Position numbers and translations under genes: made by a program. Below the pieces are notes generated by a model. The model was not told the origin of the DNA, made no database searches, and saw only the letters and a program-made list of their open reading frames with translations. A DNA stretch of 64,000 nucleotides from Slackia heliotrinireducens DSM 20476. Lineage in GTDB: Bacteria; Actinomycetota; Coriobacteriia; Coriobacteriales; Eggerthellaceae. The DNA lies in the NCBI RefSeq assembly GCF_000023885.1, contig NC_013165.1:1674001-1738000 (forward strand), written 5' to 3'. This document shows positions 17,396 through 26,324 of this stretch, one piece after another (position 1 is the first letter of the stretch; every line of letters begins with the position of its first letter).

Positions 17396-19168
17396 ATGAT
17401 CACACGAAACGAATTCGAGACCCTCTGCGCAATCCGCCAGAACCCTGGCGCCACGCAACGCGAACTCGCCGACGCATTGGGCGTGTCCCTCGGAACCGTC
17501 AACAACGTGCACCGCAGCCTCACGAAAGCCAAGCTCATCGAAGAGGGCCGCATCACGGCGCGCGGTCTGAAGGAGCTGCGTCCTTACAAGGTCGAAAACG
17601 CGGTCATCATGGCGGCCGGCCTCTCCTCCCGATTCGCGCCCATCTCCTACGAGCGCCCCAAAGGCCTGCTGAAGGTCCGCGGGGAGGTGCTGATCGAGCG
17701 CCAGATCGAGCAGCTCATGGAAGCTGGCGTGAACGAAATCGTCGTGGTGGTCGGCTACAAGTGCGAGCTCTTCTTCTATCTTGAAGAAAAGTACGGCGTG
17801 CAGATCGTCGTGAACCACGAGTACGCGTCCAAGAACAACCACTCCACCCTGATGCGCGTCCGCGAGATGCTAGGCAACACCTACATCTGCTCCTCGGACG
17901 ACTATTTCACCACCAACCCCTTCGAGCAGTACGTGTGGAAGGCCTACTACTCCGCGGAGTTCTCCGAGGGCCCCACCCGCGAATGGTGCATGGAGACCGA
18001 TCGCAAGGGCCGCATCGAGAAAGTGACCGTCGGTGGCGAAAACGCCTGGTACATGACGGGCCATGCCTATTTCGACAAGGCGTTTTCCGACCGTTTCGTC
18101 GAGATTCTGGAAGCCGAGTACGACGACCCCCGAACGGCCGACAAGCTGTGGGAAGAGCTCTACATCGAGCACATCGACGAGTTCGACATGGAGATTAAGG
18201 AATACGAACCCGACGTCATCTTCGAGTTCGATTCCCTGGACGAGCTGCGCGACTTCGACCCGCTGTTCCTGGAGAACGTCGACTCCAGCATTTTCGACAA
18301 CATCGTGGCGGTGCTCGGTTGCGACAAATCGGAAATCCGGGACGTGTACCCGCTCAAGCAGGGCCTGACCAACCTCTCCTGCCACTTCACCACTGACGAC
18401 GGCGAATACGTGTACCGCCACCCCGGCGTGGGCACCGAGCAGATGATCGACCGCAGCGCCGAGGTTCAGGCGCTCAACCTGGCGAAATCAATCGGCATCG
18501 ACAAGACCTTCGTGTTCGAGAACGCCAAGACCGGATGGAAGATCTCCAAGTTCATCAAGAACTGCCGTGAACTGGACCCACGCGACGACGCGCAGCTGGC
18601 CGAAGCCATGCAGGTGGCCCACAAGCTGCATGGGCAGAACGTGTCGCTGGACCGCCACTTCGACTACCTGCAGGAAGGCCTGAAGTACGAAAAGCTGCTG
18701 CTCAAAAAGGGCCCGATCAACGTGCCAGGGTATGAAGAGCTGAAAGCCCAAGCCGAAAAGGCCCGCGCCTACGCCGCGCAGGACAACGCGCCTGAATGCC
18801 TGACCCACAACGACTTCTTCAACCTCAACCTGCTCTACGACGAAGAAGGCAACCTGTCGCTCATCGACTGGGAATACGCCGGCATGTCCGACTACGCCAG
18901 CGATTACGGCACCTTCGTTGTGACCTGCATGCTGAACGACGAAGAAGCCGACCGCGCACTGGAGCACTACTTCGGCCGCACGCCCACCCTCGAGGAGCGC
19001 CGCCACAACTACGCGTTCGTCGGCCTGGCCGGCTGGTGCTGGTACGTGTGGTCGCTACAGAAGGAATCCGAAGGCGACTATGTCGGCGAGTGGCTCTACA
19101 CCTACTACCGCTACGCCAAGAAATATCTGCCCAAGGCCATCGAGCTGTATGAGCAGCCGCAGGAGTAA
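17396..19168 (+). CDS. HTH-LicC-LicA fusion: CTP:phosphocholine cytidylyltransferase and choline kinase
   Basis: The product is 590 residues with three parts. Residues 1-60 form a winged helix-turn-helix (TQRELADALGVSLGTVNNVH). Residues 65-300 are a nucleotidyltransferase with AAGLSSRFAPISYERPKG near 72 and acidic pairs such as SSDDYF. Residues 315-590 are a choline-kinase-type domain with THNDFFNLNLL near 470 and LIDWEYAGMSDY near 490. It would phosphorylate choline and convert it to CDP-choline for decorating a surface polymer. A start at 17384 is also possible; AAGGA sits against that ATG and about 12 bases before 17396. It has its own promoter and terminator and is divergent from licB. 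Confidence 0.88.
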   Translation: MITRNEFETLCAIRQNPGATQRELADALGVSLGTVNNVHRSLTKAKLIEEGRITARGLKELRPYKVENAVIMAAGLSSRFAPISYERPKGLLKVRGEVLIERQIEQLMEAGVNEIVVVVGYKCELFFYLEEKYGVQIVVNHEYASKNNHSTLMRVREMLGNTYICSSDDYFTTNPFEQYVWKAYYSAEFSEGPTREWCMETDRKGRIEKVTVGGENAWYMTGHAYFDKAFSDRFVEILEAEYDDPRTADKLWEELYIEHIDEFDMEIKEYEPDVIFEFDSLDELRDFDPLFLENVDSSIFDNIVAVLGCDKSEIRDVYPLKQGLTNLSCHFTTDDGEYVYRHPGVGTEQMIDRSAEVQALNLAKSIGIDKTFVFENAKTGWKISKFIKNCRELDPRDDAQLAEAMQVAHKLHGQNVSLDRHFDYLQEGLKYEKLLLKKGPINVPGYEELKAQAEKARAYAAQDNAPECLTHNDFFNLNLLYDEEGNLSLIDWEYAGMSDYASDYGTFVVTCMLNDEEADRALEHYFGRTPTLEERRHNYAFVGLAGWCWYVWSLQKESEGDYVGEWLYTYYRYAKKYLPKAIELYEQPQE

Positions 19169-19191
19169 CCGCGCAACGCCCATAAACGTTT

Positions 19192-19229
19192 CAGGGGTGA
19201 GGAATCCGCTTCCTCACCCCTGTTCTTTT
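19192..19229 (+). terminator. Terminator of licCA
   Basis: A perfect 13-bp stem (19192-19204 and 19210-19222) with loop TCCGC is followed by TTCTTTT. It lies 23 bases after the licCA stop and just before the convergent glycosyltransferase gene. Confidence 0.92.
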
Positions 19230-19237
19230 CGGTCGGC

Positions 19238-21469
19238 TTACCGTACGACAAGCCGTTTTCCCTGGTGTGACAGCAAGTGCGCAGGGCCCACCTTGTTGAC
19301 GGACAGCCCCTTGAGCTTGGTTGTCTCGCGCTGTTCGGTGTCGTAGTACGTCAGCAGCTTCAACTTCCAATTCCCCGTCGATTTCGAGAAATCGTTTGCA
19401 TCCACCTCGATCTTCCAATCACCGGTGCTGTCGGGGCAAACCTCCCGCTCGAGCCTGGCATGCTCCCCTTCGGCAACCAATACGATGCGCGCATGTTCGA
19501 AGGTGCCGTGCTCGAAGACGGCCTTGCCGCACACGGTAAACTTCTTGCTGGCGAGGACCGACGCCACGTCGTGCAGATTCACGTCGGGTGCGGGCTCGGT
19601 GGCCAAGGTCATTTCGGGCCAAGGCTTCTGCCCGTCGAAGCATTTCGCCCAACGGGTTTTCGCCAACACCCGCTTGAGCGCCGACTTCGCCGCAGTGGTG
19701 CTGATCACACTTCTGAACGCAAGGCGCGTGAGGTGTGTGACCGCATGGTTCGCCTCTAACATGTGCACATGCGTGCCCACGTGGACGCTGAGCGCCAGGG
19801 GCTTATCATGGTCGATGAGCCCTTGCAGCTGCTCTGGCGTGAGCACGACCTCGAATATGTTCGTCCCGTTCACAGGATTGAGTTTGAGCGTGTTGCCGAG
19901 CCGCGGGTACATGGCGAAATCCCTTGAGTACACGCACACCTCGGGCTCCGACTCCAGGCAGTCGGCCACAATCCTGCTGTCGAGCTCGAAGCGGATATTG
20001 AAATCGCCGGCCTCGTTGAGCTGCGCCACGCAAGCAGAGGCTTCCCACCATTCCACATAGGCCGTGCGCTCTAAGAACCTGTCGGCATACGACGCCTCGC
20101 GGGCATCCATCCAGGCCAGGACTTCTTCCCAACGTTCCATGATCGCGTCGTCGGTAAACAGACCGCGGGTCTCAAGGGCATGCTGCGACATTTCAGCCAG
20201 AAGCTCGTCGTTGCCCAGCACTTCCACGATGGCACGTGCCAAGGCGTTCACATTGTTCAGCGGCACCAACCGTCCGTTCACGCCGTCCTGAATGAGCTCG
20301 GCGGGTCCGAACTTGCAGTCGTACGCGATAACAGGCGTGCCGGCCACAAGGCTTTCGGGAATGGCCAGGCACAGCGCCTCGGTGCTCGACGTGAGCAGCG
20401 ACACGTCGTAGTCCGCTACGATCTCGGAGGCATGCTCCACGTATCCGCGGAAGTTGACGATGTCGGCGACGCCGCACTGTATGGCCATGTCCTTCAGATA
20501 CGCCATCTGGGCACCTTCGCCATACACGTCCAGTGTCAGGCCCTCGATGGACTTCGCCGCCAGGGCCACTGCCTCGATGGCCTGATCGACCTGCTTGGTA
20601 TCCACCAGCCGGGTCACCATCACGGCACGCTTGCCGTTTGAGTCCTTGGGCTTCAGCTCAGGCTCCACGATAGGGTGTTTGATGATGAACGTGCCGTCAC
20701 GATGGCCGTAGCGGTTTTGGAAATACGACCGCTGCCGCTCGGTCAGAAACACCAACGCGTCGAACTGCTCATGATGCGTCACAATCCTGTGCGAAAGGTC
20801 CTCAAGCGGCGAATCGATTTCCATTGGCGAACGGACATGGCTCGCATGGAACACGGCCGCCTTCTTGATCGACATGTCGAAGGGATTGTCGGAGAAAACC
20901 CCTTCATGGAAACGGCTGTCCAGGATGAAATACGCGTCGGGATACTTCGCATGCAAGACGGATATGAAATGCTGACGCAAGGACAGAAGGGACGGATACA
21001 CGCGGCGCTCACCGTTTGCCGTGACGATGCAGAAATAATCCTTTTTGTCTTTGTCATACCTGCGGGCCAGGTACATCAGACCGTTCGAATCATAGTATCG
21101 CTCGTCGAAAGGCACCTCGTCGGGCTTGCGCGCAATGCGCTTCGAGAGCCCGCATTCCGCCTTGAATTGGGTGACTTCCATACCGGCGATCATTTCGGTC
21201 GTTTCGACACCTTCGACCCCGTAGTGCTCCCCCGAAAGAAACTCGTGGATATTCAGAAACGTCGCGTTTTCGGGCAGACCGTGCCTAGCCCTCAGGGCTT
21301 CGTAGATGTTGGGGTATTCCGGATTGAAATCCATGGTCAGAACCACGACACGAATGCCATGGTTCGCGAACACCCTTGCCCTGTTCAGGGTGGCGTGGGT
21401 CAAACCACCCATGTTCACGTTCAAGCGCTTGCAGAGAAAGAATGCTATGCGTTCACCGTGCTCGACCAT
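19238..21469 (-). CDS. Large glycosyltransferase (GT4-type, TagE-like context)
   Basis: The product is 743 residues. Residues 1-490 form a GT-B glycosyltransferase; the donor-binding region holds EALCLAIPESLVAGTPVIAY with the two spaced Glu residues of family 4, followed by GRLVPLNNVNALA. The last 240 residues form a strand-rich domain (about 500-743) that I do not recognise. The nearest functional idea is a TagE-like enzyme that glycosylates polyol-phosphate polymer, inferred from the locus. The ATG at 21469 has AGGAGATG upstream; the TTG one codon earlier is a less likely start. Confidence 0.8.
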   Translation of the reverse strand: MVEHGERIAFFLCKRLNVNMGGLTHATLNRARVFANHGIRVVVLTMDFNPEYPNIYEALRARHGLPENATFLNIHEFLSGEHYGVEGVETTEMIAGMEVTQFKAECGLSKRIARKPDEVPFDERYYDSNGLMYLARRYDKDKKDYFCIVTANGERRVYPSLLSLRQHFISVLHAKYPDAYFILDSRFHEGVFSDNPFDMSIKKAAVFHASHVRSPMEIDSPLEDLSHRIVTHHEQFDALVFLTERQRSYFQNRYGHRDGTFIIKHPIVEPELKPKDSNGKRAVMVTRLVDTKQVDQAIEAVALAAKSIEGLTLDVYGEGAQMAYLKDMAIQCGVADIVNFRGYVEHASEIVADYDVSLLTSSTEALCLAIPESLVAGTPVIAYDCKFGPAELIQDGVNGRLVPLNNVNALARAIVEVLGNDELLAEMSQHALETRGLFTDDAIMERWEEVLAWMDAREASYADRFLERTAYVEWWEASACVAQLNEAGDFNIRFELDSRIVADCLESEPEVCVYSRDFAMYPRLGNTLKLNPVNGTNIFEVVLTPEQLQGLIDHDKPLALSVHVGTHVHMLEANHAVTHLTRLAFRSVISTTAAKSALKRVLAKTRWAKCFDGQKPWPEMTLATEPAPDVNLHDVASVLASKKFTVCGKAVFEHGTFEHARIVLVAEGEHARLEREVCPDSTGDWKIEVDANDFSKSTGNWKLKLLTYYDTEQRETTKLKGLSVNKVGPAHLLSHQGKRLVVR

Positions 21470-21595
21470 CAAGCATCTCCTTTCGTTGCGTGAACATGAT
21501 TATATTATTTTCGGAAGAACATGCGTCCAGGGTCGCCTGCCGAACCAGTAATTTCACACCTCAGAATTCCGGCACGCAACGCGAAGCCACCATAC

Positions 21596-21627
21596 AAAAA
21601 GCGACGAGGTGAATCCTCGCCGCTTTT
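21596..21627 (-). terminator. Terminator of the universal stress protein gene
   Basis: Arms AAAAGCGACGAGG and CCTCGCCGCTTTT form a stem with one mismatch. On the minus strand it is followed by TTTTT. It lies 22 bases past the stop. Confidence 0.85.
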
Positions 21628-21648
21628 GGAAACCTTATTTGATGAGGT

Positions 21649-22131
21649 TTACTTCACCGTCATGACGGAGATGTCGGTGGAGTGCAGAACGCCGTAGCTC
21701 ACGCTGCCAAGCATGGCACGAATGGCGCCAAGGCCGCGACGGCCCATGACGATGAGGTCCACCTCGTGCTTCTCGGCGTATTCGACGATGCCCTCGACGA
21801 CGGAGGATTCCGCAACGGCATCGACGATGGCGCGCTCGCCCAGAGGAGCCATGATGTCGCCGATGCTTTCTACCTGCTCGGCCTTGGCCTTGTCAAGAAC
21901 GAGCTGGACGGCTTGCTTGTACTGGTCGTACTCGACGATGCCGGCCGGAACGCCGCCCTGGGTTTCCACGTCGTGGAAGCTGCCCGCGGTTTCGACGCGG
22001 TAGGCCGGAACCACCGTAAGCGCCGTGAGCTTGGCATCGGGAAGCGCGGCAACCAGCTCGACGGCGGTGGAGAGCGCCTTCTTGGAGTGATCGGATCCGT
22101 CGTAAGGAACAAGTACGTTATTGAAAGCCAT
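21649..22131 (-). CDS. Universal stress protein (UspA family, ATP-binding type)
   Basis: The product is 160 residues, the standard single-domain length. It starts with VLVPYDGSDHSKKAL and carries the ATP-binding pattern G-2x-G-9x-G-S/T as MGRRGLGAIRAMLGSVS near residue 130. Such proteins bind ATP and help cells survive starvation and other stress; the precise partner is unknown. The start at 22131 is fixed by AAGGAG six bases upstream; the longer open frame runs back into the glf gene. It has its own terminator and about 95 bases separate it from glf, so it is probably monocistronic. Confidence 0.93.
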   Translation of the reverse strand: MAFNNVLVPYDGSDHSKKALSTAVELVAALPDAKLTALTVVPAYRVETAGSFHDVETQGGVPAGIVEYDQYKQAVQLVLDKAKAEQVESIGDIMAPLGERAIVDAVAESSVVEGIVEYAEKHEVDLIVMGRRGLGAIRAMLGSVSYGVLHSTDISVMTVK

Positions 22132-22226
22132 GGAAGCTCCTTTCGTCAGGTTCATAGACAATTCAATTATACCCAAACAGCACGCGCTGTACCGCGTTAT
22201 ACCCCGAAGTTTATACGAGTGGGGCT

Positions 22227-23339
22227 TTACGGCTCGATTTTCAGCTCCGCCCGCACCAGTTCGAAGGCAGCGGCGATAGCCTTGTCCATGTCGTAGTACT
22301 TGTATCCGCCCAGACGGCCCGCAAACACCACGCGACCCTCGCCTTCCGCAAGCTCCGCATACTGCTTGTACAGCGCTTCGTTGCGTGCGTCGTTCACGGG
22401 ATAGTAAGGCTCGTCGCCAGGCTTCCAATCCGACGGATACTCGCGGGTGATGACGGTCTTGGGCTGGGTGCCGAACTCGAAATGCTTATGTTCGATAATG
22501 CGGGTCCAAGGCACCTCGCGCTCTGTGTAGTTCACCACGGCCACACCCTGGTGGTTTTCCTCGTCGAGCACCTCGCTTTCGAAGCGAAGTGACCGGTACT
22601 CCAGTTTGCCCAGTTTAAAGTCGTAAAAATCGTCGATGGGACCACAATAGATGATACGGTCGGCGATGTCCGGTTCCGCAGCGATCAGGTCGCGGTACTC
22701 GGTGTTCAGCCGGATGTCCACTCCTTCCAGCATGCGCTCGACCATGGCCGTGTAGCCGCCCATAGGGATGCCCTGGAACCGGTCGTTGAAGTAGTTGTTG
22801 TCGTAGGTGAAACGGCACGGGAGACGCTTGATGATGGAAGCCGGGAGGTCTTTGCAGTCGCGACCCCACTGCTTCTCGGTGTAGCCCTTGACCAGGCGCT
22901 CGAAGATGTCGCGTCCCACGAGGGAAAGCGCCTGCTCCTCAAGGTTCTCGGGCTCGCCGATGCCTTCGGCAGCAATCTGCTCGTCTATCTTGGCGCGCGC
23001 TTCGGCCGGCGTGACCACGCCCCACATCTTCGAGAACGTGTTCATGTTGAAAGGCATGTTGTACGTCTGCCCCTTGTACAGGGCAACGGGGCTGTTCACG
23101 TAGTTGTTGAACTCCGCGAACCGGTTGACGTATTCCCACACGTCCTTGAGAGACGTATGGAAGATATGGGCTCCGTAGACGTGGACGTTGATGCCTTCGG
23201 TCTCTTTCGTGTACACATTGCCGGCAATATGGTTGCGACGATCGATGACCAGGCAGGTTTTGCCAGCCCGACGCGCAGCATTGGCGAATACGGCACCCGT
23301 CAGGCCTGCACCGACGACAAGGTAATCGTATTGAGACAT
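22227..23339 (-). CDS. glf: UDP-galactopyranose mutase
   Basis: The product is 370 residues, the normal Glf length. The N-terminus YDYLVVGAGLTGAVFANAA is an FAD dinucleotide-binding motif, followed by IDRRNHIAGN, which is typical of Glf. The middle contains YTEKQWG and TYDNNYFNDRFQGIP, and the end FAGRLGGYKYYDMDKAI, all hallmarks of this family. It converts UDP-galactopyranose to UDP-galactofuranose with reduced FAD. The start at 23339 follows AAAGGA. Galactofuranose would be a building block for a surface glycan, consistent with the envelope genes upstream, although no galactofuranosyltransferase is obvious in the window. Confidence 0.95.
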   Translation of the reverse strand: MSQYDYLVVGAGLTGAVFANAARRAGKTCLVIDRRNHIAGNVYTKETEGINVHVYGAHIFHTSLKDVWEYVNRFAEFNNYVNSPVALYKGQTYNMPFNMNTFSKMWGVVTPAEARAKIDEQIAAEGIGEPENLEEQALSLVGRDIFERLVKGYTEKQWGRDCKDLPASIIKRLPCRFTYDNNYFNDRFQGIPMGGYTAMVERMLEGVDIRLNTEYRDLIAAEPDIADRIIYCGPIDDFYDFKLGKLEYRSLRFESEVLDEENHQGVAVVNYTEREVPWTRIIEHKHFEFGTQPKTVITREYPSDWKPGDEPYYPVNDARNEALYKQYAELAEGEGRVVFAGRLGGYKYYDMDKAIAAAFELVRAELKIEP

Positions 23340-23419
23340 GGGTATCCTTTCGTGTTCGGTGGCGCGCAAGCGCCGATGAGCCCGCTTATTGTACCGCAGT
23401 TCCCCTAAGCCGCGGCGGT

Positions 23420-24637
23420 CTAGGCAGGAACGCTGCGATGGCGTACGTAGGTGCTCAGCACGATGACGGATGCGGCCACCGCAAGCACCAGGAAGATGCC
23501 GTACGACACGACATAAGTTCCGAAGATGTCGCACAAGACACCTGGGAACAGATTCGCGACGAAACCTCCCGCCGAATACGCCACCTGGAAATTTTTGACC
23601 GAGCGCGCGTAGTTCTTCGGGTCGGCCATCTCGATGGACCAGATGCTGATGCCCACAGATCCAAGGGTTAGCCCGAATCCGTAGAACACGACGCTCAAAA
23701 GCGCCAGAGCCTTGAGCCCCAGCGGAGCCATGCAGCACGTGAGAAGGCCTATGATGCTGAAGCCGAACAGGATGCGCGAGGATCGGTATGTTCCCAAAGT
23801 GTCCATGAGCCTGCCCGACAGGTATTTACCTGCGGTCAGGCTGACGCCCACAAACGACAGCAGCATAGCCACGAAATGCGGGTTGAAGCCTTCGCCGTTG
23901 TAAAGGACCGAAATGTAGGCGGGCGAGCCTACGGCCACAACACCGACGAAAAGCATGGCCATAACCAGGAGGAACCGCTCCGTTTTGGTGAGGGAGGCGC
24001 CCATTCCCGTGTGATGGGAAGGCCGTGGGTTCGCAACGTTCTCCCCTTCATCCGAATACGGCTCCAAGCCCATGTCGGCCGGATAGTTCCGCAAGAGTGC
24101 CAGAATGACCAGCGCTCCGCAACCGGCGAAGGCAGCCTCTCCGAAGAACGCCGCGGACAGCGATACATCGTGGATCACCGGCACGGCAAGCAGCGGCACC
24201 ACGATGCCCGCCACGCCGCTACCGACCGCATTGATGCCCAGGGCGTTTCCGATACCCGAGCGATACCAGCGGTTGGTCAAAAGCGTTGCGCCCACCATGC
24301 CGCCCAGGGCGTATCCAAGCCCGGATATCATGGCGCCCACGAGGAACATGACGAACGAGTGGGCGAACCCGTACACGATGAAGCCAGCCATGGTGCAGAG
24401 GGTGCCCAAGAAGATGCCGACCCGGCAGTTGAGCAACGAGTACCAGCGGTCGACGAACATGACGGCCACCATGGACACCAGCGTACGCGCCGCAAGGATC
24501 ATCGATCCTGCGGTGTCGCCCACGAGTTCGACTACATAGGGTTGGTACACGTTGAAGGATGTGCTGGGGAATCCGATGTTAATCAGAACGAAAAGGAAGC
24601 AGCAGAACGTGATCACGCGTTCGTAGTGATTTCTCAT
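23420..24637 (-). CDS. MFS transporter
   Basis: The product is about 405 residues with twelve predicted membrane segments in two halves and a cytoplasmic loop with charged residues in the middle (about residues 195-215). The loop sequence FVDRWYSLLN between segments 2 and 3 corresponds to the MFS A-motif region but is degenerate. The substrate cannot be told; the fold looks like the oxalate/formate-antiporter or YhjX-like group, a weak guess. The ATG at 24637 is chosen; a GTG at 24664 is the alternative. It follows glf on the same strand, but the 80-base gap suggests separate transcription. Confidence 0.8.
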   Translation of the reverse strand: MRNHYERVITFCCFLFVLINIGFPSTSFNVYQPYVVELVGDTAGSMILAARTLVSMVAVMFVDRWYSLLNCRVGIFLGTLCTMAGFIVYGFAHSFVMFLVGAMISGLGYALGGMVGATLLTNRWYRSGIGNALGINAVGSGVAGIVVPLLAVPVIHDVSLSAAFFGEAAFAGCGALVILALLRNYPADMGLEPYSDEGENVANPRPSHHTGMGASLTKTERFLLVMAMLFVGVVAVGSPAYISVLYNGEGFNPHFVAMLLSFVGVSLTAGKYLSGRLMDTLGTYRSSRILFGFSIIGLLTCCMAPLGLKALALLSVVFYGFGLTLGSVGISIWSIEMADPKNYARSVKNFQVAYSAGGFVANLFPGVLCDIFGTYVVSYGIFLVLAVAASVIVLSTYVRHRSVPA

Positions 24638-24819
24638 GGTATCGATGCGCCTTGGCGCGGTCACCTTCTTCTACAGTGCCTTTTGCAGTCCGACGCACCA
24701 TTCTATTCGCGTTGCATGAAAATTAAAGGCGGTTTCGACTAAGTTCGCAGAGCCAACAGAATCGGATGCAGCCCACGGCACCATCGAAGACCCAGCTGTG
24801 CAAGCTCGTCCCAAAACCG

Positions 24820-24864
24820 AAAACGACGGCCGAACGCGCGCCTAGCGCATGCGGCCGTCGTTTT
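24820..24864 (-). terminator. Terminator after the methyltransferase-like gene pair
   Basis: A perfect 13-bp stem (24820-24832 and 24852-24864; AAAACGACGGCCG on the plus strand) is self-terminated by TTTT on either strand. It lies 20 bases beyond the stop of the 83-residue protein, so it most likely ends that minus-strand operon. Confidence 0.85.
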
Positions 24865-24883
24865 GAATCCGTTTTTCCAATCG

Positions 24884-25135
24884 TTATTCGACCGTGCCGT
24901 ACACGTAACCCCAACCGTGTCCCGCAATGGTCGAGTTGAGCTGCGTCACCAGCATGATGCGTGTATACACTCCCGGAGGCAGCCGCTCGACAACGGCCAG
25001 CAGGTCCGGATGGATATCGAAGGACTCCGCCGCGATGATAACGTCAATACGGCGGACTTCCTCCGCGTTCTTATACAGGTGATCGACCACGATCTGAAGC
25101 TGTCCGTAGGCTTCGCTTCGTTCCAACAGCGCCAT
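24884..25135 (-). CDS. Small protein following the methyltransferase-like gene
   Basis: The product is 83 residues if the ATG at 25135 is used (GAAGG about ten bases upstream), or 94 from 25168. It is soluble with alternating helices and strands: LYKNAEEVRRIDVIIAAES, then PPGVYTRIMLVTQL and a Gly-rich end. I do not recognise it. It begins five bases after the stop of the upstream gene and ends before a strong terminator, so it is a real coupled partner. Its sequence resembles a short alpha/beta accessory domain; no catalytic residues can be named. Confidence 0.7.
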   Translation of the reverse strand: MALLERSEAYGQLQIVVDHLYKNAEEVRRIDVIIAAESFDIHPDLLAVVERLPPGVYTRIMLVTQLNSTIAGHGWGYVYGTVE

Positions 25136-25140
25136 ACCGT

Positions 25141-26031
25141 CTACCTTCGCGCGTCCAAGCCGTAGCACACCGCCGCGAGGGCGCCCGTGTAGGCCGGGGT
25201 CGCTTCGCCAACAGCACGCAGAAACTGCGCTCCCGCCTTGAAGTACTGCACGGCAGCCTGGGCCAGGTGGTCGGGCGTGGGGTACGGGTTGTCTGGCAGC
25301 GGCCCCAACGTGGCGCGGCGCTTCTCTGCTTCGGTAGCCTGCTTGATTTCAACCTGCACCAGGATGGGCTTGTCGATTTCTTGCGCCATCTTCGCGACTA
25401 TGGCAGCAACGGCGTCCGTGTCCGCAGCTGTTCGTATGCCCACGACATCGGCGCCCTCCATACAGCTTACGGCCTCATGTGCGGGCATGCCGTCGAAGAA
25501 CCCGTCGGCGTCCAGCGTGACAGATGCGAACAGCGGCATGTCGGTCGCGTCGCGCACGCCCGCGATGGCGCACTGCATATCCGCCGCGGTGCGCATTCCG
25601 TTGAGGAACACGCCGTCTATCTCGGCCCCGGCGACCAAAGAAGCCGCGTCGGCGTACTGCTTTCGGCTCTGCTTGCGGGAGGCGCCGCTTTCGGGGTCCA
25701 AAGGCAACCCGCATGGACCGATTTCGAAAACGATGTGCTGAGGCGTGCATTCCTGTGCGGCCTCAATGGCGCTATCGGCAATCTCCTGAGCATGGAGTTC
25801 CATGCGCTTGTGCGCCAAGCGCGCCTTGCAGATGCCTTCGGTGTTCGTGACCAGGCACGCCGCACCGGCAAGCTGCTCCATCGAAAGCGCGTCGTGGACG
25901 GTGTCCCCTTCGAAAAGGCTCACGAACTCGGCGTCATTGTCCAGATCGACGCCCTGGCGAGTCAACGCGTAATCAATAGGTGCGCTCATGACCAGCATGT
26001 CTTTATGGAATCGCAATTGAATATCGGCCAT
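25141..26031 (-). CDS. Homocysteine S-methyltransferase-like protein lacking the zinc cysteines
   Basis: The product is 296 residues, shaped like the barrel domain of MetH/BhmT/MmuM: TNTEGICKARL near residue 62, FEIGPCGLPLDP near 102, repeated barrel strands, and a C-terminal Gly-Ala-rich end. In active enzymes a Cys after GxN and a GGCCGTTP motif bind zinc. Here the matching positions read GIRTAAD and RAVGEATP, so all three zinc ligands are missing. It may bind a substrate without normal methyl transfer, or do other chemistry. GGAGG lies seven bases before the ATG. It forms an operon with the small protein downstream. Confidence 0.75.
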   Translation of the reverse strand: MADIQLRFHKDMLVMSAPIDYALTRQGVDLDNDAEFVSLFEGDTVHDALSMEQLAGAACLVTNTEGICKARLAHKRMELHAQEIADSAIEAAQECTPQHIVFEIGPCGLPLDPESGASRKQSRKQYADAASLVAGAEIDGVFLNGMRTAADMQCAIAGVRDATDMPLFASVTLDADGFFDGMPAHEAVSCMEGADVVGIRTAADTDAVAAIVAKMAQEIDKPILVQVEIKQATEAEKRRATLGPLPDNPYPTPDHLAQAAVQYFKAGAQFLRAVGEATPAYTGALAAVCYGLDARR

Positions 26032-26309
26032 ACAGGCCCTCCATTCGTCATTAGAATCCGCTTTGCGGCCAACGTGAATTCGCCGCGTGTGTCACATAGT
26101 ATATCCTTTTGATGCCGCCCGAATCCCCAAGGAAACGTCTTCTCCCAAGAAGCGCATCCAAGCCGTTATGCGTATGCAATTGCATTCATATGTCAAAGGC
26201 AAATGTAAGCCTTGGTTAAATTCCCTTGTCAAAAGTACGTGTCCGCAATTTAGTACAGCTTTGCTTCACGATACCAACACAGGCACACCATACGTTCTTG
26301 AAACGAAGT

Positions 26310-26318
26310 TGCTACAAT
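26310..26318 (+). promoter_or_regulatory. Extended -10 promoter of the candidate small RNA
   Basis: TGCTACAAT is an extended -10 (TGN plus TACAAT). No good -35 is present. The predicted start, seven bases downstream at about 26325, coincides with the base of the first hairpin. Confidence 0.6.
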
Positions 26319-26324
26319 TACGCT

